Of a DNA stretch of 64,000 bases, positions 1 to 11,430 are shown piece after piece; position 1 is the stretch's first letter; every line of letters begins with the position of its first letter. The stretch covers positions 932,659 to 996,658 of the forward strand of contig VZTJ01004489.1 in assembly GCA_013397795.1 (NCBI GenBank), written 5' to 3'. This DNA comes from Orthonyx spaldingii (Eukaryota > Chordata > Aves > Passeriformes > Orthonychidae). The position numbers and the translations under genes were made by a program. The notes under the pieces are model-generated. The model did not search any database and was not told the origin of the DNA. It saw only the letters and a program-made list of their open reading frames with translations.

Positions 1-2170
1 ATATAGCTTTCCCTTTGAGATGCCCTTTGTAAACTCATCCAGGGGAGTACAAACACTACTCAGTGGGAGGTATGAAATGAAACTATTTCTATCTAAATAT
101 TCCAGAAATTAGTAAAAGTCATATGTGGAAGTGCAAAATAACAATGTAGGTAGGTTTTAAGTCTAAATCCCAGCTCTTTTCTGAGGAAATGCAGACTCAC
201 ATCCTAATTTTGTAGTTAAAGATCTGTGTACCAGAGAAATACTCAAAATATGCAAACAAGCTGTGAACTAGGAACTGTGTACAAGTCTCTGTTATTTAGT
301 TCTACCTTTGAAATTAAATTAATGGGGCCTTAAAATACCCTCAGTTTCCACAGTGCCAGAATTTCGTGAGTTTTTATCCTCTACATTTAGTAAAACCCAA
401 TGAGTAAACTGGCAACGGGGAGGAGAGGGGAGAAACTGTACAGGATTACATTACGCCATTCAAAAACAGTGTTAGAAAATCTTACACAAGGAGAGGACTT
501 GGAGCCTCAAGCAGAAAGTAGAGAAGCAAGTTCTCTGTTATGCTGAGATGAAATGTGATCTTACAAAACCAACGTCAGCAGGCAATCATTCTTGTTTCTA
601 CTATATCACACCACCAAATATGCAATTTTTTTCACCACTTAATCATGGTAATTTTAGAGTGCCAAAACGATACAGTTTTATACCACTTTGCAATCAGTTT
701 AAGCTCTCTAGGATCAAAACTTTCTAATATCTTCACGGGAATTTGTATAAGCTTGTGAATCATGAATAAACAGATCTGTCCACATGCCATGGCAAGTCCA
801 TTTAGTCTTGTGTACTCCTTATTTATCTTAGAACTGCAAGTCTTGAGATTGCTAGTCTTTGCTTTGGAAAAAGCACTTTCAAATAGTGTTCCCACATACT
901 CAATTCCTGTTCTGCCTTGTCTAAGTTAGGCACAGGGTAGCAGTGAGTACCACAGGCTTTATACACCGATTATATTCAAACACTATAATATGTGTAAAAA
1001 TCGTGGAGAAGTGTGTCTGGTGCTACAGAACGAATGAACCTGTCCAGAGGCAAAGCAGGGCCTGGAATGAATATAATTAAAGGGCAAATGTCTGACAGCC
1101 ATAGGCATTTAATTTGAGATTGAGCACCCGAGCCATCGCAGCCTGCTCTTACCATAGACCTCTAAATTCTCAGGAGGTGAGGAACAGATCATCATGAGCC
1201 TTTCTCTTGAGACATTAACGGAACTTGCTTTTAACCTAATTTCTTTGAAACTGTAAACATCAACATCTTATAGCAGTTTCATTGCTACATGCAGCTAATA
1301 CCCACAAAATTATTGCCACAGTCACCAGGTATAGTGACGGAAATCTTTTTTTAATGATCAGGTTGTACTACGTGTCTGTTCATAGTAGTCTGAACAGAAT
1401 CACACTCTTCAGGGACTTCCCCACTGCAGTATCCTGTTTACACAATGTACTTTTAATCATTTAAGAACTATACTGCACACATCATTCTTTACCATGAGAT
1501 TTATAGTTTATAAACAACTTTAAACTACATTTGCCCTTGACAAGGTCAAGAAGGGCACACAAACCATCAGCCACACCTTTAACTATAAAGTAGCTCAGAT
1601 CTGTCATCTGTGTCAACCAATAAATAATAAAGATTGATGAAAGTAGCTCTCAAACTACTTTTGAAATGTATTCTATTTTCAGAATCACTAATGGCTGGCC
1701 ATTAAGAAAGAAAACAAATGGATTTTTTTTTTCTTTTTTTTTGTTAGAGTTGTGTATTCAGCTGAAATTTAGACTGTGCTTAATAGTTTTTCCAAAGAAG
1801 TCTGCTGCCACGATGGAACCAACATTGTCACGAGGAGAGCTGTTACATGAAACTTGCTGAACAGCACACTGCAGGGTAGTTATAGGAAATAGGATAATTA
1901 ATTTGTGTTTTCAGAATATTTGTGGCTTTCTATTTGCCCCTTATCCTCACGCGCATGTCAGGAAAAAGCTATCTCACTATGAAACTCTTCCCTCTCTCCT
2001 TCAATTAAAATTAAAACTTCACTGTGGGTTGGAAAATACACAGAAATCAGCAGTAGCTAACTAGTAAAGCATGTTCCCAGTTCCCAGGCCTGGATGGGAG
2101 TTGGAGAAGGCTTGGGGTAGAAAGTTTGTATTATTGCCAGACTGCTCTATATAAACTATTTAAACCTCAG

Positions 2171-2362
2171 AGAGAAGATTCATCCTTCAATGCTCCAGGC
2201 ATGCTCTCACCTATGAATTCAGACTACCAGATGGTACAATTACCACAAACTTCAGTCGTGCACCTTGAACATGGTTGTTCAAGGGCTGCAATGAGTCAAA
2301 ATACCATTAAGCAACACATATTTATGCATGCAAATAACTGTGTGGAAAAACTATGTGTACAG
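2171..2362 (+). other. candidate internal exon, unidentified (weak)
   Basis: The segment is exactly 64 codons long and open throughout. It is preceded by an AG after a modest pyrimidine-poor tract (AAACCTCAG, ending at 2170) and followed by CAG then GTTGGT at 2363, so it would be a phase 0-0 exon. The frame stays open on both sides from 2126 to 2443. The implied peptide is mixed in composition and I recognise no domain. The donor is weak (GTTGGT rather than GTAAGT or GTGAGT) and the acceptor tract is short of pyrimidines, so chance is a real alternative. Confidence 0.12.
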
Positions 2363-3903
2363 GTTGGTTTTATATGTAAAGTTCAGGAGCAAACAAGTGT
2401 AATTCACGCTGGAATTCAGCTTCATATGCAGCCACCATGTTAATAAATATGCTCAGTCAAGTTAGGACACAACATTGTAACAACTGCTATACAACTGGTA
2501 ACAAGAAATGGGTCTTTAAGTGGGATATAACACTGTTTTCCACTAAGAGCAAAAGCTACAAGCTTGTGTGGCTTCTATTACAGTGAAGCTGAGCAGCTAT
2601 GGAAGAAGAAAAAGGAGTGAAAAATCCTGATTGCCCCTTAGAGTCTTGGACTAGAATACAAATTATGGTCATGAAGTACAGACTCTGGTTAGCAGATTGT
2701 AGAAACGCAGGGTCCAGGATATGTTTAATGTGAATGGATCCTTCAGACAATGCTGCTGAATTCTATAAAACCTCAATAGGATATGTACACACGTAAAATT
2801 TTAAGATGCTTACAATTTGAACAAAACTCACTGGTTTTCTCACAGAATGACAAAAGACATTAATGACCACCAAATTCTGACATCCCCATGCCCATAAAGC
2901 ACTAAGTTACTAGAGCTTTTCAGTACATTTTCTACGTATCTTTAAACCTAGATGAACTAGACCCTCCTGGTACTTTCTTAACAATGGCTGAACCATTTCT
3001 GCTGAACATTTTCCAAAGCAATTAAGCTCAAAGCAGATCACACACAGAAAATATTAACTGAAATTACAGAATTTTGGCAATATTATAAGTAAGTAAAGAC
3101 AGACTATTGTAAATATTAGGCAACTTTAATAAATTTACTTCTACACATGCTACCTGTACATCAAGTTAACTTAGACACTCTCAAGAGAATTTAAAGAAGG
3201 TGTAGTGCAATGAGATACTTTTAATTGCTCAGAGGAAGATCTGTTTATAGAACAGAATACATCAATCACCATATTTTGTTATGGCTTTCTGTGCACATTA
3301 ATAAATTCCAGATCTCTATCAGATCTAGACCAGGTTCAGAGCCAGGACCTGGAACAGGTCTGGGGAGTCCTGTGAGCAGTTCTTCCCTGCTTTGTCTTAG
3401 ATGAAAATCTGGTAAAGCAGTCCAGCCCAGAGGATCTACATTCATTAGTGTAAAACAAAGAGTGCCATTGAAACTGCTTTCACCACAATTGCAACACTAT
3501 AGCATCTCATCTGTTACTTACTGAGGAAGAATGTTATATATCGCACATATTGCTAGTATTCACATATTATTTCTGGGAGAGTAGATATCTTTCTGTAAAA
3601 CAGACATTTTCCCTTTACCTTTCTCTCATTTCTATAATCATCATAAGTATTATAATCCATGTAAGACACAAATAACTCATTAAAATTAATTTTAAAAGAT
3701 CATCTTATATACTGTTATCAGTCTATGAACTGCAGCACACACACACCACTGACACATGAATGGAAATAGCCTAAATTTTAATTTCAGGAGTCCCTTGGAG
3801 CATCAGGTGGATGTAACATCAGATTGTAATTCTAGCTAGTGGCATTCAGCTATATTTTCTAGCAATCTTGAGGCCCATTTGTCACTCAACTCTTCCACAA
3901 GTT

Positions 3904-3921
3904 TATATATATATATATATA
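3904..3921. repeat. (TA)9 microsatellite
   Basis: Nine uninterrupted TA units are seen directly. Confidence 0.95.
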
Positions 3922-6721
3922 GTCCATCTATGTGCTTACATACATTCATCCCTGTGCAAAAATAGCCATGACTTAATATTACCATGATTCATATCAGTCC
4001 TTGAAATGTCACAAGCAAGGTTGCAGGTATATTTCCAGCTCTGTTATCTTCTATCATACAGATTCAATGGCAACAATTCCTTCATGAGAAAAACAGTGAG
4101 CTAAAAAAATCCTCTTGTCAGCCAGCAGCTGAACTGCACTGGGTCAGCTAGCACAGAAGTACTCCTACGAACCCAACAAACAACAGCAACAAATAAATTC
4201 AGAGACATTTTTGCACAGCTCACATTAACATGGTTCATTATTCCTATACAAAGCCATATAAACACAGTTTGAAAATGAGACACATCACATATGTCATTTG
4301 GATAATTCACCTGTGGGCAATCATGCCAAAATTACACTAAAGTTTGGTAAACTCAACACACTATGAACATACTTGAACAATCCATCACTATGGAGAAATC
4401 AATATGAAGAAATTTCAGTTAGGCTGAAAATTTGAGTGATTTCATGGAATTCATATCTGAGTTCAAATATTCTGCTATAGCTCAGAAAGTTTTTTTTTTT
4501 TTTATTGTTAATAATAATTGTTTTCTGTGATTGCATTTTGAAAGAGAAGTCCTTATTCACTCTTATAGGCACACACATTTTGTTTGGATATTCAGCCTAA
4601 GAGCCTAAAATTCAGATGGCACTTACTACACCAGGTTATGGAAAGCATTCACTCCTAACGGCAGCTCCTAGGGCATGAGAGCAAGGAATTGTGAGAAAAG
4701 CATCAAGAGGTAGTATCTATATGCACTACATAGGTCCAACAAAGAACTTATCTGTTCAGGAAAAGAAGGTGCCTCTGACTGTGACAGAGTTAATTCCCCA
4801 AGGACAGACTGGAGAATCATTACAGATTTACAGAAGTAAATCCTAGCCCAGCAATAAAGAACTGAACAAAGACCTCCCAGGTAAGCAGTAGGGTGCGACA
4901 CAAACAGAAACCTGATTAACAAAATCTTCCAAAAGCAACAAATCATTTATTTATACAAGGCAAATTCTCTTGATAGCCACTATGAACAGCTTGAACTATG
5001 CTACCCATGTCAAAGTTATCACAGCTTTTTTACCCCTCACTTTTCTCTTGCCTCAACCTGTGCAGGTTTCCTGCAGAGACATCACACCACAGCGAATGTG
5101 CTTCCTCTCATGCCAGTAACAAACACAGATTAAATTAATGTTGACCTGGGGCTGCCTCCCAGTTAACGATTAGTTTTGAAGCTGATCAATTCAGTTGTCA
5201 ATGAAAGCCCTTACCGACAAATATAGATACTAAAAGAGAGCTGCAGCAGGAATACAAGTGTAGAGATTACCAGAACAGAGAAAAAAACACAATTACTGTG
5301 CTAAATATTTTCAAGTTGTGCTTCTAATGGATTTGATACTTGTGACACTGGTAAACTGCTGAACTTATCTAACAGGCTGTAATTATACTTTTTTTGTTTG
5401 TTTAGTCATTTCTTTAATATGCAATGGTATGGAGTGTGAACAAGCCAGCCTTTGCAAATGCATTTCATTTTCACATGAAAAAAACAAGGTTCTTTCTGAT
5501 GACAGGAACATTCCTTTCCCCCACCCACCAGTTTGATTTATTACTTCTACTTAAATGTCAGCATTCAGTTGTTTCACCTGGCTTCTTTTTTTAGCTATGA
5601 AACAAACTGAAATCAGTCCCTTGTCAAATTGCACAGCTTGGTACAGCTGGGCCAGAATTTTACTACAGGTGGGAAGTTATTTATGTGATTACTGACATTT
5701 TTACCATCTACACAGACTGTTGTTTTCCAAGACAGCAATGAAATTATCTATATGAAGGGAAAATAAAGCACAAAACTTTTTTACACAGGGGAAAAAAATA
5801 GCATTTAATATTCTGTCCACAACTGCCTCTCTGTTTGGGGAAATGAAGCTACAAGCTCCACATTTGGAGTTCCCAAGGGACAACAGTCAAAGCAATTGAC
5901 AACTTACTACTTTGAGAATCCAAATGACTGCACACTTATGATGTGATTTAACATGGATGAATTCCCACTAGAGAAAACACAGAAAACTATTTCCTGACAA
6001 CAAAGAAAGGAGTGTATTCATATACACAGCTTGGATCAGATCTGCAAACATGTTCTCATGGAGTTAAGCTAGATAAAGAACACTCTCCCCCTCTCCCTTT
6101 ATCGATATATACAGATATGGCTAAAAATTGAAAGAGCAAGTTTTTAAAACTGGTCTGACAGAAACTAGCTAGGGCTTCAATGTTTGTTCTTCTGTGAAGC
6201 CCCACAGTCACAGACATGGTAGGTGCTGGGCCAACCATGCACAAACACAACTTCCTCTCCCACAAACATCCTCCTTCCACCACCTCTGCACTGATCTGCC
6301 CACACAGGTAAAGATGTCACTTTGTCAGGTCTGTGCCTGAGGAAATATCACCAGCATCATCCAAAGAAGTTGGGTCTGAGCAGCTCTGAACTGTAGTTCA
6401 CCAAAAGCAAGCTTTACTCCGTGCCCGTGGTGGCCCAGCTGTGACATCACACTCTGTGCTAATGTCAACTCACTTTTGAAGAGAGAGAAAAAGAATGTCT
6501 GGCTTCCCTCCCAGCTTTCAAGTCCCAAAAATGAGTGGAAAGCCACATAAACAGAAAACAAAAAAAATTGTTTTATATTCTGAAATAACAAGAAATTTGC
6601 CTCAGTATTATATATTATATAACAATTTTATATAAAGGTATACATTTTATAAAATCAGAAAATTCACAAGAATTTTTACTTGAGATACGAGATTATCATT
6701 TTAAAACTTTTTTTTTTTTCC

Positions 6722-7290
6722 CCACAAAATCATATAATTGGCAAAGTTGGGACGGACCGCAGTGGGTCATCTGGTCCAACCTCCCCTGCTCAAGCAGGGT
6801 CATCCCAGAGCACATGGCACAAGATTTTGTCCAGACAGTTCTTGAACATCTCCAGTGAAGGAGACTCCACCACCTCTCTGGGCAATCTGTTCCAGTGTTC
6901 AGTTACTGCACAGTAAAGAAGCTCTTCCTGATATTCAGGTGAAACTTCCTGTCCATCCGTTGCTGCCCCTTGCCTCATGTCCTATTGCTCAGTAACAGGA
7001 AGAAGAGCCCAGCTCCATCCTCTTGACACCTTCCCTTCAGGTACTGACAGACTTTGATGAGTTCCCCTTTCAGTCACATCTCCTTGAGGCTGAACAGGCC
7101 AGCTCCCTCAGCCTTTCCTCCTAGGAGAGATGCTCCAGTCCCCCTATCATCTTCGTAGACCTCCACTGGACTTGCTCCAGGAGCTCCATGTCTCTTTTGT
7201 CCTGAGGATCCCAGAACTGGACACACCACTCCAGGTGAGGCCTCACCAAGGCTGTGTAGAGGGGCAGAATCACCTCCTCAGTCTTTCATG
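6722..7290 (-). mobile_element. CR1 LINE, 5'-truncated 3' end
   Basis: CR1 is the dominant non-LTR retrotransposon of birds; its copies are usually 5'-truncated and carry the end of ORF2 plus a short 3' UTR. Read on the minus strand, this segment shows the expected order. First comes the conserved stretch with GAGGTGATTCTGCCCCTC near 7258-7275, and then the block describing tail-end ORF2, whose translation at 6978-6790 contains HWNRLPREVVESPSLEMFK. That stretch is typical of the CR1 reverse-transcriptase C-terminus. The 3' UTR follows, with GGTTGGACCAGATGACC near 6770. The end falls in an ATATGATTTTGTGG-like stretch near 6722-6740, a degenerate form of the CR1 terminal octamer repeats. The 5' boundary near 7280-7290 is where similarity to CR1 fades. 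Internal frames are broken relative to a full ORF2, so the copy is dead. Confidence 0.95.
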
Positions 7291-10200
7291 TGTGTTTGTC
7301 CCTCTGCTCACAAACAATAACCCACCACTCAAAAATAAAAAGTGGTTATAATCTCCTCCTAAAATTCTAGATAAAACTCAATGCTGCTTTCAGTAACTGT
7401 TACTAAAGCCCTCTGCAGCCCTTCCTCTTGGCCAAAAAGTAGAAACTTCTAAATTTCAAAAAAGACAACACTATTTCAGAAACTTCTGGCACAGATGAAC
7501 TAGGAAGTGTTAGAAATTCCTTTATTTAATATGAGTTGTGCTTTCAATTAAAAAAAAAAGCATTCAGGACAGTAATCAGACTTTTAAATGCTGGGAATTT
7601 ATTTATGCATTTGTGGAAAAAAAATTATTTTTAACTAACTAAAATAACCTTCATTTCCAAAGAGAGCTGCACCATTTGCTCAGTTACCAGATCTGTGACG
7701 AATGAGCTGTCACTGAAATGTGTAATATATGATCTGCCTCACTGAGCATTTCCCTTTCGTTTGAGAGAGTGCCTAAATAAATGTTGTATTCTACTAAATG
7801 CAGGGTCTGCACAGTGTCAAAGTCGTGGCTGCAGTGGGCTCCTGCTGGAGACACTCTAAACCCATGGCTCCTCTTCTTCCATCAGTGTTCAGAGTACTTG
7901 CTCCATTAATCATGACAACATTTCATAAACTGGAATTACCCAAATACCAATGCAAAAGCACTGTTGGATGATGATAGCTGAAGGAGGAATCTCCCCAGTT
8001 CCAACAACAGGCTTGTCACCATTAGAATTGCCCCCTTTGTGGTCACCTTTGGTGGTAAAACTTTAAATACCATCACATGAGTAACTTTTAACCATCCCAT
8101 TAACACAACTGTTCCCATTTGAGCAAGTGCAAGAAACAACGAGAACACAGATGAGAAAAATTACTCAATAGCTGATATGCCACTGCATTCATCTTTTCAA
8201 GTAAATCACTGTGGATCAGCAGTTAATGCTGAAGGTCAGCTGTTCTGTAGCTTGAGACACCAATCATCTGCAAAAGGGATGACCACAGGAAACACAGAGA
8301 TCGACTTTTCATTCACAGTGCTGTACAACAGCAGAAGTGAATGGTGGATTACAAATGACTACTTTCCCATGGATAAGCTAGGAGAAAGGGTTTTCTCCTT
8401 TTTGCATTGTTCTACTGAGAAGGCTTCAATCAGGCTTCAAAGAGTGTGCTTTATGAAGCACAACACCAGAACTGAACCAGAATTCAGACCTTCTGCTTAC
8501 ATCTAGTCAAAACACGGTATTCAATCAGAGTAACTAATAATGCTGAGGGCAAAATTCAAGCAGGTACCAAGACAGAGCCCATAAAGTAATGAATACACAT
8601 GCCAGTCTGTATTTATGTTAGCAAATTTGCATGTGCAAATGGACAGCACTGTGCATTTACCAATTATGTCCACACATGACTCTCTTTGGCTCCTTTTGAA
8701 AAGCTACCTATATTTCTCATGATAAATCCTGGCCAAAGGCCTAGGGCAGTTCAAGCTGCCTTAGCCAGAAACTGTGGACATAAAATACTTTCCAGGTGGT
8801 ACTCAGTTCCTTGCAGAATCAAGCCCCCAAACAGGGAGTTCTTTTTGGAGTTTCTACAGTGAAGCTACTGATGGTTATGATGATCAAATAAGCAGTGCAG
8901 CCCAAAGGCTTGTTCACAAGCTTAAAGGAAAAGCACTGTAACTGCAAACTTGCACAGAATAACAGCTTATTTAGCTTTCAGTAAATGAAGTGTTCTATCT
9001 AATAGATTTTTTTTCTTCCTCTGATGGGTAAATGCTTCCCCTGTTACTAATGTGTGAAATGATCTAGAGTATTAGTGTTTGCATTATGCAGTTACAAGCA
9101 CAGACCTTGGAAAAATGACAGCTTCTGGCAAAATTTACTGGAGAAAAAATTTCCAGATAGAGACTTGACTTAAGGCATTACTGTTCAATGAGGAGTGGTT
9201 TGGGCAAGATCTTATTTCCACTTTTGCCTCGCAAGAAAATAGTCAATGACTAGTAAATGAGTTGGAAATTATTACTATAATTACCATGCCTTCAAAGCAG
9301 CTGTTGGAAATTGTGCATGCAGCAACAAACTAATGAAGCTCCAGTTGCACAAAAACAAAAGGTCACAGTGACATGAGAGAAGCCACGGTAGAAGCTGTTT
9401 TAAGAACTTTTCCCATATTGAAGGCAGACTCTGAGGAAGACCCTGACAACGCCATCCTGTCCTGCATAGTTTCATTGTCTTGACAGTGAGTCTCCCAGTA
9501 ATGAATGCCTGGTGCTGTCAGCACACACCGAGGCATTTGGAAGTCCTTGCAGAAAAAGAAAACAGGAGGCATGGGGTGAGGGGATTTCAGGATGAGTCTG
9601 GAAAAGTGCAGCCAAAGTGTACTGGTGACATGAAGAGAGATTTGCTTGGTCAAATCTTGCTTATTGTGTAAATAGTCACTCACCAACATGCACTAATTTC
9701 ATACGGCATGCACTAAACAATGCAGCATACATCCTTCTCAAAATGATACAAGGTCAGTGCTGCACTGTAGCTGTTCTCTCAAAAGTAAGATATTTGTGTG
9801 GGTCTCTCAAGAGTAATTCAGTCAAATTGTTTCTTGCCTTCAAATTCTCTCTGCTTTTCCAGAATAAGAGAAAAACATCTTTATACAGATTCTCCCTGCT
9901 TACTTTTGTATGAAAATCTGCATCAAATCAATATTAAAACTTTTAAGTGCATTCTATTCAAAAAAATAGCTAAAAAGAAATAATAGTTGGGAAAACAGCA
10001 AAAACAGCACAAGCATATTGTGTACAGGTTTTACACAAGCACCCACGCACATATTTCTGCCGTGACACCCACTTTTCCACATCATTCCTAATTTGCAATG
10101 TTCTTGTTGCTGGGTCTGATCCAAATCCCCCTGCAATGAACGTATGTTTTTGTGCCGGTTTCAGATTGCCTGGGATTCAGGAGAGGCATCTGGGCTATAA

Positions 10201-11377
10201 AGAGCATATCAGGAATGCTGGCTCACAAGAGGGAGGAGGATGTGAGTGGTACTTTCACAATGCTGATAAGCAGCCAAGAGTACAAATGATTACTAAAATT
10301 TCAAGTTGTATTGATGAGAAAGCAGAAACTGTCTGACTGCTGCGACAAAATGATACCTCAAATTAGCCCTGAAAGCCTTCTTAGACCTGCCTGAGAATAG
10401 AAGTCCATGCCTATCAAAGATTCTGTTCATTCCATTATTTTAGATTTCCTTTTGGTTTGGTTTTTGGTGGTGTTGTTGTCGGTTTTTTTGTTTTTGGGAT
10501 TTTTTTAATCATCCAAAAATCTTTTCTATCATTCCTGACAAGTTATTGCTCAGGCTGCGGGGTGAATCCCATTGAGCAACACTGAAATTTTTAAATGAAA
10601 CTTCCTGGCTACTGAGTAGTAACTTACTCAAAAGGTTCATTCAATGGGTGCTACTCATTGACCTCTGTTCTTTATGCCTTAGAGTGAATATCTAATTAAT
10701 ACCCTTTCTTAAATCACCATCATTAACAGTTAATGACAATAGACTAACAGAGTTTATCACCCTCCCCATCTTCTGCTTTAAACATGGAAAAAAAAATAAA
10801 TTACATCACCTCCAACTTTTTCAACAAATACTGAGGATGCAAAGGAAGCCTGTGTACAATGCTTTAATTTTAACCTCTTAATCTCTAATATTTGTCATAG
10901 TGAAAAACACCAGGAGTGATTTTGCATCTTTCTCTTACACCTTTAGTTATTTATTCCAGTGATCTGACTATTTATGGAGCTAGTCATTATCACCTACTCT
11001 GTCCATGAAAGGCACCCACTCGCATGAGGCTCAAATGAGACAGCACATACAGCCAGCTCCCTGTAACAGAGAGCATGCCATTTGTTAACTGCATTTCGAG
11101 TCTGCAGCAGGGCAGACTATCATCTTCTTTAAAATATCTCTGGGGTTACTTTTACAGGCTTGGAAAGATAAGGGAAAAATATTTCTTCCTTTGGAAGTAA
11201 CACTGCATGTTTCTTTTTTTTTATGGCAGGGCATGGGGCAAGACAACGCATGCATAAAGCAGTGGATGTTTACAAAATTAACATCACCTCTTAAATCTTT
11301 GTGATGTCTGGGACTCTGAAAACTTTCTAGTTTTATGAAAAACATTTCATATTAAAAATTAAGAAACTGCTCAGACC
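7291..11377. other. gene-free AT-rich segment
   Basis: No gene is recognised. It contains T/G-rich low-complexity DNA at about 10442-10507 and several chance open frames, the longest 109 codons at 8177-8506. One short open stretch after a good splice acceptor near 10165 is discussed under findings. Confidence 0.65.
10442..10507. repeat. T/G-rich low-complexity tract
   Basis: The tract is made almost wholly of T runs separated by GG or GTT, with very few A or C. Confidence 0.85.
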
Positions 11378-11430
11378 AAAAAAAAAAAAAAANNNNNNNN
11401 NNNNNNNNNNNNNNNNNNNNNNNAAAAAAA
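11378..11430. other. assembly gap inside a poly-A tract
   Basis: A15 at 11378-11392 is followed by 31 N at 11393-11423 and then A7 to 11430. The sequencing or assembly failed within a homopolymer; the true length is unknown. Confidence 0.98.

Larger units (their letters stand above)
1..6706. other. gene-free AT-rich segment
   Basis: No recognisable gene is seen. Open frames are short, overlap on both strands and match no family I know. It holds a T-rich run at 1723-1742, a (TA)9 microsatellite at 3904-3921, a T14 run at 4490-4503 and AT-rich sequence at 6600-6650. One exon-like stretch at 2171-2362 is listed separately. This is consistent with intron or intergenic DNA. Confidence 0.7.

Noticed and set aside
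8177..8506. 109-codon plus-strand frame
   Set aside because: No recognisable family, no exon signals and AT-rich codons like the surrounding non-coding DNA.
10148..10168. TGTGCCGGTTTCAG resembling the start of an avian LTR
   Set aside because: Similarity stops after a dozen bases and no LTR landmarks follow.
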